Translations under genes and position numbers: made by a program
The notes under the pieces: model-generated
Seen by the model: the letters and a program-made list of their open reading frames with translations, nothing else
Database searches by the model: none
Told to the model about the DNA's origin: nothing
Shown here: positions 35,524 to 43,868 of the stretch, piece after piece
How the letters are laid out: each line of letters opens with the position of its first letter
Position numbering within the stretch: position 1 is the first letter of the stretch
Source: Bacteroides sp.
GTDB taxonomy: Bacteria; Bacteroidota; Bacteroidia; Bacteroidales; Muribaculaceae
Length of the DNA: 64,000 nt
Direction: 5' to 3'
Assembly (NCBI GenBank): GCA_014801955.1
Contig: JAAVDE010000001.1
Coordinates: 32,838 to 96,837 of the forward strand

Positions 35524-36477
35524 ATGAAAAAATTTACTCTTTTCGCAGCCGCAGCCTGCATGGCAATGGCCGCAAATGCGCAGTACACCTGCGATCCCGG
35601 TGCTGAAAACGTTGTTAACAAAAAGCCCACCAACGTTGACTACATCATCCTTTCCGAAGAAGCCATCGCAACTTTCCAGGGCGCAGGCGCAAAGATGCAG
35701 TATGTTGGCCCCAGCCCCGACGAAGGCCGCAACCTCTGGTACTGGAATGGCTTTGATGCCGGCAGCGACGCTTATCCCCGCGTAGATTTCGATAACGGCG
35801 GTTACACCTCGGTTGAAGTTAACGGCGTAGGCGGCTGGTCAGGCGCAGGTTTCGCTATCAACGGCCCCCTGTCGGACGACAAAGGCCCCGGCGTTAACCT
35901 CAGCCACTTCAACGACGACACCATGTTCCACATCGCCTACATGTCGCCGACCAACAACGCTCCGGCTTCGATTGCCCTGATTCTGCTCGACGACGGCGCA
36001 AACGGTTCTCAGCCCGCCAAAGTAGCTCTCGGCGACGCCTTCAACGACAACGGCGCTATCTTCCCCGCCATCGGTCCCAAGGCAGGCGACGACTGGCAGG
36101 GCATTGAAATCAGCCTTGGCAACCTCAAGAAACTCTGGCCCCTCTTCGACCTGAAGAACAAAGCTGCATGGGGCGGCAACATCATGTCGTTCCTCGGCGG
36201 CGGCGTTGCAGGCCAGACCTTTGCTTTCGACGCTCTTTATTTCTACAACACCAATGAAGAAGGCGGCCTGAACGAAGTTGGCGTTAACTCGAACGTTGAG
36301 TTCATCGTTACCAACAACACCGTGAACGTTGCCGGTGCAAACGGAATTGTTCTCTACAATATTGCAGGTGCAGCTGTTAAGAGCACTGAAGGTACCACCC
36401 TGGGCATCAACGGTCTGCCCGCCGGCGTTTATGTGGCAAAGGCTGCCGGCAAGACCTGTAAGGTGGTTGTAAAATGA
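35524..36477 (+). CDS. Putative surface glycan-binding protein with sorting-type C-terminal tail
   Basis: A 317-residue secreted protein in the place normally held by SusE/SusF-like binding proteins. The signal peptide ends MAANAQY, with no lipobox. The middle is a beta-rich CBM-like domain (NLWYWNGFDAGSDAYPRVDF; GGWSGAGFAINGPLSDD; DDWQGIEISLGNLKKLW). The last about 70 residues form a tail domain ending GLPAGVYVAKAAGKTCKVVV, the same type found on other proteins of this locus. No catalytic motif is visible. Its role in glucan binding is inferred from position. Confidence 0.7.
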   Translation: MKKFTLFAAAACMAMAANAQYTCDPGAENVVNKKPTNVDYIILSEEAIATFQGAGAKMQYVGPSPDEGRNLWYWNGFDAGSDAYPRVDFDNGGYTSVEVNGVGGWSGAGFAINGPLSDDKGPGVNLSHFNDDTMFHIAYMSPTNNAPASIALILLDDGANGSQPAKVALGDAFNDNGAIFPAIGPKAGDDWQGIEISLGNLKKLWPLFDLKNKAAWGGNIMSFLGGGVAGQTFAFDALYFYNTNEEGGLNEVGVNSNVEFIVTNNTVNVAGANGIVLYNIAGAAVKSTEGTTLGINGLPAGVYVAKAAGKTCKVVVK

Positions 36478-36523
36478 TTGAATTTGATTAATTTTTGATT
36501 GGTAGATAGTATTATTTAACCAA

Positions 36524-36580
36524 AAAGGCGGGGGGCGCGCCGAAAGATGCCCCTCGGCGCACACCCCCGCCTTTCCTTTA
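36524..36580 (+). terminator. Strong hairpin terminator inside the glucan locus
   Basis: Perfect 11-bp stem aaaggcggggg (36524-36534) / cccccgccttt (36564-36574) with an inner gcgcc/ggcgc stem, followed by a T-rich run (cctttatttt). It separates susCD and the binding protein from the enzyme genes, so it probably lowers enzyme expression relative to susCD or stabilises the upstream mRNA. Confidence 0.8.
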
Positions 36581-36595
36581 TTTTCTGAAACTAAG

Positions 36596-37744
36596 ATGAA
36601 AAAACTTGTTAGCGCCATATTATTAATTGCAGCCGGTGTTGCTCCGGAAGTTGTTTCGGCCCAGTCGGCCGGTACGGCAACCGAGGGTTTCACTCTCGTC
36701 TGGCAGGAACTTTTCGACGCCGACAGTCTGAATCGTGATCGCTGGAACATTGAGATCAACGGCGCAGGTGGCGGTAACAACGAACTGCAATACTACACCG
36801 ACCGCACCGAAAACGTTCGCGTAGAGAACGGCTGCCTTGTTCTGACCGCCCGCCGCGAACAGTATAAAAACAAAAACTTTACCAGCGGCCGCATCAATTC
36901 CAAGAAACTGATTGCTTTTACCCACGGCATGATCGAGGCCTCCATCAAGCTGCCCTCGACCGCCAACGGCCTCTGGCCCGCCTTCTGGATGATGGGCAAT
37001 GACTACGACGAAGTGGGCTGGCCCCGCTGCGGCGAAACCGACATCCTGGAAATGGGCAATGCCGACGGTATCAAATCCGGCTCGCAAAACCGCTACTTCA
37101 ACGGCGCCTGCCACTGGGGCCAGGGATGGCCCGCCGCATCCTACGCAAAGGCAAGCTCCCATCTCTATAGCCTGCAAGACGGCGAATTCCACCTGTTCAC
37201 GGTGGTTTGGGACGAAACCGGCATCAAAATGTATGTTGACCGCGACAAGTATCCCAAATATAACCCCTACTACAAGCTCGACTGCCCGCAAACCGAACCC
37301 GACAACGAATGGTCGCCCGGCAATTATTTCCACAAGGATAACTTCATTCTGTTCAACCTTGCCGTAGGCGGCGACTTCACCGGTATTCACCAGGCCGGCA
37401 ACATTACCGCGCTCAACGACGAGAACGGCAACGAGGCGTCGATGCTGGTTGACTACGTTAAAATCTATCAGAAAGGCGTAGACTCCGAACACACCGATTT
37501 CAACGACCGCGGCGACCTCGACACCGGAATCATCTCCGTCGAACTCGCCGACGACAACATCTATGAAATCACCTTCAGCGGCGACGAGCTGACGACCAAG
37601 GCTCCCGAGCTATCTCTTTTTACCCCGGCCGGACGGTGTGTGGCCAAGTCCGCGACCGGCCAAATCTCAACTGCGGGACTGACTCCCGGAATTTATCTGG
37701 CCTCCAATCGGCAGAATACTATTAAAGTGCTGATTAAACATTAA
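36596..37744 (+). CDS. GH16 family endo-beta-1,3-glucanase (laminarinase type)
   Basis: A 382-residue secreted enzyme. The signal peptide ends VVSAQS. The catalytic motif is ETDILE at residues 147-152 (Glu147 nucleophile, Asp149, Glu152 acid/base). Surrounding motifs are typical of GH16 laminarinases: WNIEINGAGGGNNELQYYTD, GMIEASIKLPSTANGLWPAF, WMMG and FHLFTVVWDETGIKMYVD. A short tail domain (LSLFTPAGRCVAKSATGQIS, ending TIKVLIKH) follows the catalytic domain. It should cut internal beta-1,3 linkages of laminarin-like glucan. It lies behind an intergenic terminator but on the same strand as the transport genes. Confidence 0.93.
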   Translation: MKKLVSAILLIAAGVAPEVVSAQSAGTATEGFTLVWQELFDADSLNRDRWNIEINGAGGGNNELQYYTDRTENVRVENGCLVLTARREQYKNKNFTSGRINSKKLIAFTHGMIEASIKLPSTANGLWPAFWMMGNDYDEVGWPRCGETDILEMGNADGIKSGSQNRYFNGACHWGQGWPAASYAKASSHLYSLQDGEFHLFTVVWDETGIKMYVDRDKYPKYNPYYKLDCPQTEPDNEWSPGNYFHKDNFILFNLAVGGDFTGIHQAGNITALNDENGNEASMLVDYVKIYQKGVDSEHTDFNDRGDLDTGIISVELADDNIYEITFSGDELTTKAPELSLFTPAGRCVAKSATGQISTAGLTPGIYLASNRQNTIKVLIKH

Positions 37745-37836
37745 TTAGATATTACTCGGCATTTCGGCCGGATGCGCGCCCGAGGCGTGTGTCTTGCGGA
37801 TGCTATACCATAACATCAAATAAACCAATCGCTCTG

Positions 37837-40098
37837 ATGAATAAGAAAAACCTTTTGTTTTCGGCTCTGATGGCAGCCGGCTGCGCGTTTTCGGCAATGG
37901 CGGTTCTGCCCGAAGCTGAAATCAACAGCCGCGTCAACGACCTGATCGGCCGCATGACACTCGAAGAAAAAATCGGCCAGCTGAACCAGCTGTCGGGCTA
38001 CGGCTATGCGCCCGAAATGGTTGGCCAGATCCGCAACGGCGCCGTAGGCTCCATTCTCAACGAAGTAGACCCCGAGGTGGTCAACAAGCTCCAGCGCGAA
38101 GCCGTTGAGAACACCCGCCTGGGCATTCCGTTGATTTTCGCCCGCGACGTTATTCACGGTTTCAAGACCATTTTCCCCATTCCGCTGGGCCAGGCCGCAA
38201 CGTGGAACCCCGCCGTCGTTGAGGAGGGTGCGCGCATCGCAGCCGACGAAGCCAGCTCCGTCGGTATCCGCTGGACCTTCTCGCCGATGGTCGACATTTC
38301 GCGCGACGCCCGCTGGGGCCGCATCGCCGAGAGCTTCGGCGAAGACCCGGTTCTGTCGGAGACCCTGGGCGTAGCGATGGTCAAGGGCTATCAGAGCGAC
38401 GACCTCTCGCAGCCCAACACTATGGCCGCCTGTGCGAAACACTTTGCCGGCTACGGCGCAGCCGAGAGCGGCAAGGACTACAACACCACCTGGATTCCCG
38501 AGGAGCTTCTGCGCGACGTTTATCTGCGTCCGTTCAAGGCTCTGGCCGACGCCGGCTCGGCAACGTTCATGTGTTCGTTCAACGATATTAACGGCGTTCC
38601 TTCGTCGGGCAACCGCAAGCTGCTGCAAAACATTCTGCGCGACGAATGGGGCTACGACGGCCTGATGGTCAGCGACTGGGGCTCGATTCAGCAGATGATT
38701 CCCCACGGCTACAGCGAAAACCTGCGCCACGCCGCCGCCCAGGCCGTTGATGCCGGCGTTGACATCGACATGGAGAGCTACGCCTACACCGGCCACCTGC
38801 GCGACCTCGTTGAAAAGGGCGAGGTTAGCGAAGCTCGCGTTGACTCGCTGGTTCGCAACGTTTTGAACCTCAAGTATCGTTTGGGCCTGTTTGAGAACCC
38901 CTACGTTGACGTTGCGACCTCCAAGCGCTTCTATGCTCCGGCCTCGCTCGACGCCGCCCGTCGCGCCGTTGAAGAGAGCGCCATTCTTCTGAAAAATACA
39001 GGTACACTTCCCATAAATAATTCTAAGGTAAAAAAGATTGCAGTTATCGGGCCGATGGCCGATGCTCAGCACGACCAGGCCGGCACTTGGGTGTTCGACC
39101 TCGAAAAGGAGCATTCGGTCACTCCTCTGACCGCCCTGCAGCAGATGTATGGCAAAGAGAACGTTATTTATGCGCCCGGTCTCGACTACACGCGTGATTT
39201 GTCGACTAAAGGCTTTTCCGATGCCGTGAAGGCAGCCAAAAAGGCCGATGTGGTATTGTATTTTGCAGGAGAGGAAGCGGTTCTCTCCGGAGAGGCCCAT
39301 TGTCGTGCGGACCTCTCGCTGCCCGGGGCCCAGAGCCGACTGCTCCAGGAGCTGAAGGCTACGGGCAAACCCGTAGTGATGGTTGTTCAGGCCGGCCGCC
39401 AGCTGGCAATCATGCCCGAAAGCGAACTGGCCGACGCGGTCGTTTACTGCTTCCACGGCGGCACGATGACCGGCCCCGCGCTGGCCAATCTGCTCAGCGG
39501 CAACGTTAACTTCTCGGGCCGCTGCCCGGTTTCGTTCCCCCGCATGTCGGGCCAGGAGCCGCTCTACTATAACCGCAAGAACACCGGCCGTCCCGCCGAA
39601 GGCATTACCCTTATCAACGACATAGAACTCGAAGCCGGCCAGACCTCCACCGGCTGCACCAGCTATTATCTCGACGCCGGCGACGGCGCCCTGTTCCCCT
39701 TCGGCTACGGTTTGAGCTACACTGACTTCACCTATTCCGATCCGGTTCTGTCGGCATCGGAAATCGGCCCCGACGGCACCGTTACGGTTAAATGCACCGT
39801 TACCAACAGCGGCGACCGCGCCGGCTCGGAAGTTGCCCAGCTCTATATCCGCGACCACGTTGCCTCGCTGATTCGCCCCGTTCGCGAGCTGCGCGGCTTC
39901 GAAAAAATCACTCTTCAGCCCGGCGAGAGCAAAACCGTTGAGTTCGTTCTGACTCCGGCCGAACTTGCCTTCCACGTCAATGGCTCGCAAACCGTTGTTG
40001 AACCCGGCGAGTTTAGCGTTTGGGTCGCCCCCAACGCCAACGAAGGCACTCCGGCCCGTCTGACAGTTGTTAAACCCCAAACCGTTGCATCACGATAA
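37837..40098 (+). CDS. GH3 family beta-glucosidase
   Basis: From the ATG at 37837, 753 residues; the upstream in-frame extension is not part of a signal peptide. The signal peptide ends FSAMA. The (beta/alpha)8 domain carries GHF-type motifs RDVIHGFKTIFPIPLG and KHFAGYG (201-207), and the nucleophile Asp280 in GLMVSDWGS. The alpha/beta sandwich domain (KKIAVIGPMADAQHDQAGTW) and C-terminal FN3-like domain (GYGLSYTDFTYSD; VAQLYIRDH) complete the standard architecture. It should release glucose from the oligosaccharides produced by the endo-enzymes, in the periplasm. Unlike its neighbours it has no sorting tail, which fits a periplasmic location. Confidence 0.95.
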   Translation: MNKKNLLFSALMAAGCAFSAMAVLPEAEINSRVNDLIGRMTLEEKIGQLNQLSGYGYAPEMVGQIRNGAVGSILNEVDPEVVNKLQREAVENTRLGIPLIFARDVIHGFKTIFPIPLGQAATWNPAVVEEGARIAADEASSVGIRWTFSPMVDISRDARWGRIAESFGEDPVLSETLGVAMVKGYQSDDLSQPNTMAACAKHFAGYGAAESGKDYNTTWIPEELLRDVYLRPFKALADAGSATFMCSFNDINGVPSSGNRKLLQNILRDEWGYDGLMVSDWGSIQQMIPHGYSENLRHAAAQAVDAGVDIDMESYAYTGHLRDLVEKGEVSEARVDSLVRNVLNLKYRLGLFENPYVDVATSKRFYAPASLDAARRAVEESAILLKNTGTLPINNSKVKKIAVIGPMADAQHDQAGTWVFDLEKEHSVTPLTALQQMYGKENVIYAPGLDYTRDLSTKGFSDAVKAAKKADVVLYFAGEEAVLSGEAHCRADLSLPGAQSRLLQELKATGKPVVMVVQAGRQLAIMPESELADAVVYCFHGGTMTGPALANLLSGNVNFSGRCPVSFPRMSGQEPLYYNRKNTGRPAEGITLINDIELEAGQTSTGCTSYYLDAGDGALFPFGYGLSYTDFTYSDPVLSASEIGPDGTVTVKCTVTNSGDRAGSEVAQLYIRDHVASLIRPVRELRGFEKITLQPGESKTVEFVLTPAELAFHVNGSQTVVEPGEFSVWVAPNANEGTPARLTVVKPQTVASR

Positions 40099-40101
40099 GT
40101 T

Positions 40102-41535
40102 ATGAATCTTCAGAAATTCTTTAGAGCCTCCGCGGCCGCGCTGATTTTCAGTGCGGCCCCGGCCTTTGCCAAAGCTCCCAAGCGCGGCATCAGCGAAAAC
40201 GAAATCCGCTTCAAGGCCGAGCTGGCCCTGCTGGCGAAAAACACGACCTGGTTCTATAACTGGGGCAACTCGTTTGGCAACAGCTATCTGGGTGAAAACC
40301 CGGGCATGGAGTTCGTTCCCATGTGTTGGAACGGCTCGTATAGCGAAGACAAAATCCGCGCCTATGCCCAGTCCCACCCCGAAACCAAATATCTGCTCGG
40401 CTTCAACGAACCGAACTTCACCAACCAGGCCAACATGACCCCGCAGGCAGCCGCTGCCGCCTGGCCCCGCGTTCAGGCCCTGGCCAAGGAGCTGGGTCTC
40501 AAGCTCGTTGCCCCGGCAATGAACTATTCGCCCAATCCGCCCTATCAGAGCCCGACACAGTGGTTCGACGAGTTCGTTGCGCTGGTAGGCTCCGATGCCT
40601 TTGACTACCTGGCCGTTCACTCCTATGGCGGCTTCGGCAACATCAAGGAACTTGCAACCACCTTCCACGACCGCTACGGCAAGGACGTTTGGGTAACCGA
40701 ATTCTGCCTCTGGCCCGACGAAGGCAACCCCAACTCCTACGTTTCGCCCGAAGCGCAGATTGCCTCGATGATTCAAACCGTTGAGTGGCTCGAAAAGACT
40801 CCCTGGATTTTCCGCTACGCCTGGTTCAAGGCCATCGGCAACTCCAACGCCGACAAAGGTCCGAACTTCGGCCTCATCGCCCCCGGCAGCCGCGAGGACG
40901 AGCGCTTGCTTTCGGAGCAGGGCAAGGTTTACTACAACTTGCCCACCTTCGACCCCGACGTGTATCATTCGGTCAACACCTTCGTGCCCACCCGGGACTT
41001 CATTGCCCAGAACGGCATTCTGCTCGGCAGCAACACCGACCCGCAGGTCGACGCCGAAATTGAAATCACCCGCTTCAATGCCGGCGCCTGGGCCGACTAT
41101 CAGTTCGACGTTCCGGCCGATGGCGACTACGTTCTGACGCTGCGCGTCGCCGGCCAGGGCGAGCCGGTCCGCTTCGACCCGATTATCGGCGTTTTCAGCG
41201 TTAACGCCGACTCCGAGCAGGGCGATGCACTCGCTCCCGCGCGCCAGTTCACCCTCTCGGGCAGCAACGACGTTTACACCGAGGAATACTTCACCCTGTC
41301 GCTCAAACAGGGCAAGCAGACCATCCGCATCGCCGACACCGCCCCCTACAGCCCCAGCGGCATCCGCATCTCGGGCCTGCGCCTGACCGACGCCGCCTCG
41401 ATCCGCGCAATCACCGTTGACGATCTCAACGCAGCAACCGCCGTTTATAACCTCCAGGGTCAGCGCGTTTCGGTTTCGGCCGGCCTCCCCGGCGGCGTTT
41501 ATATCGTCGGCAATCAAAAGATTTTTATCAAATAA
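40102..41535 (+). CDS. GH128 family endo-beta-1,3-glucanase with CBM-like domain
   Basis: A 477-residue secreted enzyme starting 3 bp after the GH3 stop. The catalytic domain shows the GH128 pattern: WFYNWGNSF (50-58), LLGFNEPNF with acid/base Glu103, APAMNYSPN, LAVHSYGGFG and the nucleophile Glu200 in VWVTEFCLW. After about residue 300 comes a beta-sandwich resembling a CBM6/35 domain (ITRFNAGAWADYQFDVPADG), then the short tail VYNLQGQRVSVSAGLPGGVY. GH128 enzymes act on beta-1,3-glucans; the family call rests on these catalytic motifs. Confidence 0.87.
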   Translation: MNLQKFFRASAAALIFSAAPAFAKAPKRGISENEIRFKAELALLAKNTTWFYNWGNSFGNSYLGENPGMEFVPMCWNGSYSEDKIRAYAQSHPETKYLLGFNEPNFTNQANMTPQAAAAAWPRVQALAKELGLKLVAPAMNYSPNPPYQSPTQWFDEFVALVGSDAFDYLAVHSYGGFGNIKELATTFHDRYGKDVWVTEFCLWPDEGNPNSYVSPEAQIASMIQTVEWLEKTPWIFRYAWFKAIGNSNADKGPNFGLIAPGSREDERLLSEQGKVYYNLPTFDPDVYHSVNTFVPTRDFIAQNGILLGSNTDPQVDAEIEITRFNAGAWADYQFDVPADGDYVLTLRVAGQGEPVRFDPIIGVFSVNADSEQGDALAPARQFTLSGSNDVYTEEYFTLSLKQGKQTIRIADTAPYSPSGIRISGLRLTDAASIRAITVDDLNAATAVYNLQGQRVSVSAGLPGGVYIVGNQKIFIK

Positions 41536-41553
41536 TTAATTCACATAAACTTT

Positions 41554-43770
41554 ATGCTTAAATCATCAATCAGAATCGCAATGCTGGCCGCAGTTACCGC
41601 GGCTTCGGCATTCTCGGTTTCCGCGCAGGAAAATATCCTTGCCAACAAGCCGATTTACACACTGGGCGAGCCCAAGACCTGGACGGGCGGCGATCAGACC
41701 TACACCTTCATCGTTGACGACCTGCAGAAGCTCGTTGCCGTTCCGACCAACACCGCCAACGTTTACCTCTATCCCGAAAACGGCGCCATCAACACCCCCG
41801 AGAGCCAGGCCATCGGTATTCAGGGCTTCTATATCGACATGGAGTCCTCGAAGCAGGTCTACACGGTTTCCACCACTTGGGAAGGCGCCGCAGCAGCCGC
41901 GCTCAGCATCTACGTTACCGACGAAGTTCCCACCCTCGACATCCTCAACTCGCCGGCAACCTTCTCGGCCTCCGGCCTGGGTCAGTACACTGAAAAGACC
42001 TTTGTTCTGCCCGAAGGCGTTAAGGGCCGCTACCTGGTTTTCCAGCCCACCGAGCCCACCAACTGGGGCTGGGGTTGCAAAATGCGCTCCATCTCCGCAA
42101 CCGCTCCCGAGGAATCGGTGCTGACCTCGTTCTCCGTCAGCCCCTTGTTTATTCCCGCAGGCGAATCTGCCGCCGTTACCTACACCTTCCTGAACCAGTT
42201 CGGCGTAGCTATGGATGCCGACGTAACGGTTGAGGGCGGTTCGCTCGACGGCAACGTTCTGACCATCAACGGCGACTATGCAACCTTCACGGCGTCGGCC
42301 AACGGCGTTGAAATGCAGGCAACCGTTTATGCTGTCAACGCACCTGAAATCCCCGCCGCCGCTTCGATTCTGGCTCCGGTCTACACTAACTACCCCGAAG
42401 GCTACAACTATAACGACATTGACTTCAACGGCACCGCCGGCTTCATCACCGCCTATAACGGCGGCGCCAAGGAGCTGGGTCGCATCCGTTGGGCCAACGG
42501 CGAAGTCGCTGCCGCTTTCGGCGACACCCGCTGCGTTTTCTTCTACAATAACAACGGCCTGATTCAGGGTGGCTGGAACACCAAAATCAACCCCTCCGAA
42601 AGAGGTTTTGGCATTCTCCACCTCGACATTTTCGCCACCCGCAACCTGGTGGGCAACGTAGTGTTCGAAGGCGCGAGCGTTATCGGTGTTAATCACGAAA
42701 TCGTTCTGCAGCCCGGCAAGTGGAACAGCATCGACATTGCGCTGACCGGCGAAACCGACATCAACAACATGTCTGTTCGCTTCGACGAGGCCAACGCCGG
42801 CGACATTATTCTGAGCAACATCTATTTCTCGACCCAGCTCGACGCCAACGACCACGAGGCTCCGGTGTTTGACGCAGTAAGCGTTAACCCCTTGGCTATG
42901 GGTGCCACTTTCAACCTGACCGCTACCGACAACTCCGCAACTCTGGTCTACTATGTTATCAAGATTGGCGACGCTGCCTATAGCTGCAGCGGCAAGTCGG
43001 GCGAAGAAGTTGTCTACACCGTCAGCGGCCTGACCCCCGACACCGACTACACCGCTTCCATCACCGTTAGCGACGGCGTTAACGTTTCGGAAGCCAAGGA
43101 AGTCGCTTTCCACACCACCGTCCTCCCCGTTGCCGCCGATCCCACTCTGCCCGCCGAACAGGTAATCGCAGTGTTCAGCAGCTACTATGGCGCTACCGAG
43201 CTGCCTGCCTTCAACAACTGGGGCTCGGCGGCCTCGGCTGCTCCGATGACCGTCGGCGACAAGACTGTTCTTGCACTCAACAACTACGAGGGCCAGTGGG
43301 GCGGTCTGATTAACTTCGCCGTTAACAACACCGACCTCGAAATCAAGGCTCTTCATATCGACATTCTCGGCGCTGCCACCGACGGCGAGCTGACTCTCTA
43401 TCCCGTTTGGAACGACGAAACCGGCATCAGCGTTCAGGCCGAAGGCACGCACCTGGTAACCGCCATCAAGGCCAACGAATGGAACTCGCTCGATTTCAAC
43501 CTGGAGGATGACTTCGGCTATAAGGAAGGCACTATCTTCCAGTTCGCAATGAACGGCGCGACCATTCCTAACTTCGCCGTTGATAACTTCTATTTCTACA
43601 CCAACGACTCCACCGCTATCAGCGACGTTAACATCGAAACTGCCGCCGAGGTCAACGTGTTTGACATGACCGGCCGTTGCGTTCGCGCCAATGTTGCTGC
43701 CGAAAAGGCCGTTGAAAACCTGCCCGCCGGCCTCTATATCGTTGGTGGCCGCAAGGTTCTGGTTAAATAA
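41554..43770 (+). CDS. Multidomain secreted carbohydrate-binding protein of the glucan locus, non-catalytic
   Basis: A 738-residue protein of unknown family. The signal peptide ends SVSAQE. Residues 25-190 resemble a discoidin/CBM32-type sandwich (FYIDMESSKQVYTVSTTWEG; WGWGCKMRSISATAPEES). An Ig-like region follows (about 195-275), then two related CBM-like modules whose core patterns are FGILHLDIFATRNLVGNVVF / KWNSIDIALTG and IKALHIDILGAATDGELTLY / EWNSLDFNLED, separated by an FN3-like domain (YTVSGLTPDTDYTASITVSD). It ends with the sorting-type tail VNVFDMTGRCVRANVAAEKA to GLYIVGGRKVLVK. I see no catalytic acid pairs. It probably tethers glucan at the surface. Confidence 0.65.
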   Translation: MLKSSIRIAMLAAVTAASAFSVSAQENILANKPIYTLGEPKTWTGGDQTYTFIVDDLQKLVAVPTNTANVYLYPENGAINTPESQAIGIQGFYIDMESSKQVYTVSTTWEGAAAAALSIYVTDEVPTLDILNSPATFSASGLGQYTEKTFVLPEGVKGRYLVFQPTEPTNWGWGCKMRSISATAPEESVLTSFSVSPLFIPAGESAAVTYTFLNQFGVAMDADVTVEGGSLDGNVLTINGDYATFTASANGVEMQATVYAVNAPEIPAAASILAPVYTNYPEGYNYNDIDFNGTAGFITAYNGGAKELGRIRWANGEVAAAFGDTRCVFFYNNNGLIQGGWNTKINPSERGFGILHLDIFATRNLVGNVVFEGASVIGVNHEIVLQPGKWNSIDIALTGETDINNMSVRFDEANAGDIILSNIYFSTQLDANDHEAPVFDAVSVNPLAMGATFNLTATDNSATLVYYVIKIGDAAYSCSGKSGEEVVYTVSGLTPDTDYTASITVSDGVNVSEAKEVAFHTTVLPVAADPTLPAEQVIAVFSSYYGATELPAFNNWGSAASAAPMTVGDKTVLALNNYEGQWGGLINFAVNNTDLEIKALHIDILGAATDGELTLYPVWNDETGISVQAEGTHLVTAIKANEWNSLDFNLEDDFGYKEGTIFQFAMNGATIPNFAVDNFYFYTNDSTAISDVNIETAAEVNVFDMTGRCVRANVAAEKAVENLPAGLYIVGGRKVLVK

Positions 43771-43803
43771 GTGAACGGAATGTAAACAAGTATAATGAAT
43801 GAG

Positions 43804-43844
43804 AATCGCCCCATCGCGCATCAACGTGGCGGGGCGATTTTTTT
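43804..43844 (+). terminator. Rho-independent terminator
   Basis: Perfect 9-bp stem aatcgcccc (43804-43812) / ggggcgatt (43831-43839) followed by a run of T. It separates the multidomain binding protein from the GH81 gene. Confidence 0.85.
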
Positions 43845-43868
43845 CTCAAAAATCACCGAAAAGGAACT

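Noticed and set aside
37816-40080. 754-codon antisense frame over GH3
   Set aside because: Shadow of a confirmed GH3 gene; no signal peptide, domain or promoter, and a Gly/Asn/Val-rich artificial composition.
41566-43824. 752-codon antisense frame over the multidomain binding protein
   Set aside because: The plus strand has a signal peptide, modular domains and a sorting tail; the minus frame shows none of these.
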